From: Gadus chalcogrammus
Lineage: Eukaryota; Chordata; Actinopteri; Gadiformes; Gadidae
Direction of reading: 5' to 3'
NCBI RefSeq assembly: GCF_026213295.1
Contig: NC_079421.1
Coordinates: 16,702,709-16,766,708, forward strand
Length of the DNA stretch: 64,000 nucleotides
The translations under genes were made by a program, and so were the position numbers. Position 1 is the first letter of the stretch. Every line of letters begins with the position of its first letter. Below are positions 62,901-64,000 of the stretch, in pieces. The notes beneath the pieces are model-generated. The model worked only from the letters and a program-made list of their open reading frames with translations, made no database searches and was not told the origin of the DNA.

Positions 62901-64000
62901 CATACAGGATGAAGTGAGAAGCGAATTTTGGCCACGTTTTAGCTCAGAACAACCACCAAAAATGGAGCCAGTCCACAAACGATTCGAGTATGCAGAGAAC
63001 TCCCTAAAACACCCTCGAAACAACCAGTGAGCCCCGACTGAAGCTTGAGTGAAAACAAAGTAGGCATTCAAACTCTGATACAGACACACAGTAAACATCT
63101 GCGCTAAGAACGACTGGGGCCATCCAAAAAATGAACGAAGAGCTAAACAACTACATTTGTCTGCTATTGCTAAATTCGGTTAATTAAATTAATTACAAAT
63201 TCACAATGTGGAAAATCACACAATAAATCTATTCATTATTGCACTTTTCTGATCGCTATATATAAATATATTTATATTGCGACAACTTGACACACATCCC
63301 AGCTGATAGCCGATTACCCTTCACCTTTTGCAGACATGTCATATAATGGCGGTTTCCTTTAATGACACAACGTCTAGAACTCAACAAACCAGGTCAGAGA
63401 TTGTTGTATGGCTTCACTGCCGAGAGGGAGAGGGCAATGGCATATGTCTGTCAACAACAAAAAAAGCTTAACGATACCGTTAACTCATGACAACGGTGGC
63501 CTAAAAAACAACATAGAGACCCAGGACCGGTTCAGGAAGTCGAACGGTTTACTTTTCTCCACTGCGCTGCGGCAATAAACTGTCTGCAATCCTGATTCGC
63601 GGTTAAATGAAATTAACGGTAAATTGGCCGGAGCAGCAATCAAGCGAATAGGACAGTAATGAAGAAAACAACCAAAAACAATACTTGGGTGGGGAGCGAA
63701 GCTGTACATTATTGAGATGGTGTTTGACAGGAGTTCTTTGTACGTGACCCATCACAAAGGATGGGTCAACATAGTGAGGGGAAACCTCATTGTGGTCAAC
63801 CAGGGAAGATCACCAGAGGGTCCGAGTAGTTTCATTGATCAGCCAATAATTTGTCATCATCATCAACTTTATGTGCATACGTCCAGGGCTCTCCAAAAGC
63901 GAGTGGTCGACGTTGCTAACTACCCAATAAGTGCATACATCCTGTTCACTAATCGCGCCACAAAACAGACCTATCACTAAGCAGTCATATGTAAATCCCT

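Overview
The window is vertebrate nuclear DNA, almost certainly from a teleost fish. It has spliced genes with short introns, very many long (CA)n/(GT)n tracts, poly-G/poly-C runs, and several fish-type MITEs. The density and length of the dinucleotide repeats recall gadoid (cod-like) genomes, but that is an inference. No prokaryotic or viral gene system was seen.

Four genes were reconstructed exon by exon, using splice sites, phase and protein similarity recalled from memory. (1) taf7 (TFIID subunit 7), minus strand, 12 coding exons, 7747 down to 972, 366 aa. (2) slc9a6 (endosomal Na+/H+ exchanger NHE6), plus strand, 16 coding exons, 8633-15925, 695 aa, starting 885 bp from taf7 in a head-to-head arrangement. 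(3) fhl1 (four-and-a-half LIM protein), plus strand, 5 coding exons, 29417-31784, 281 aa, with at least one upstream non-coding exon still to be placed. (4) map7d3 (MAP7-family microtubule protein), minus strand, 17 firmly phased exons plus one candidate cassette exon, 57585 down to 35691. Its first coding exon was not found and may lie beyond the window. The order SLC9A6 - FHL1 - MAP7D3 is the human Xq26 order, with FHL1 and MAP7D3 tail to tail, which supports the paralogue names.

The rest is non-coding. 15.9-29.4 kb is the slc9a6 3' UTR, intergenic sequence and the fhl1 5' region, all rich in microsatellites. 32.5-35.7 kb is probably the map7d3 3' UTR. 57.6-64 kb is probably map7d3 first-intron sequence. 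Mobile elements include a 1.93-kb element at 54338-56269 with a TCCAA target-site duplication, which splits a minisatellite and carries a nested MITE and a THAP-like start peptide. Other MITEs lie at 32035-32164, 36838-37470, 38353-38759 and 39303-39594.

The most striking signal is a cluster of minor-spliceosome (U12-type) introns in the two divergent neighbours: taf7 intron 7, and slc9a6 introns 7 (AT-AC), 10 and 14. Each was forced by the reading frame and each carries an (A/G)TATCCTT donor. Other points of note: (GT)n tracts sitting at acceptors and (CA)n tracts at donors, a GC-AG intron in fhl1 followed at once by an in-frame stop, and a multi-exon taf7 that contrasts with the intronless mammalian TAF7.
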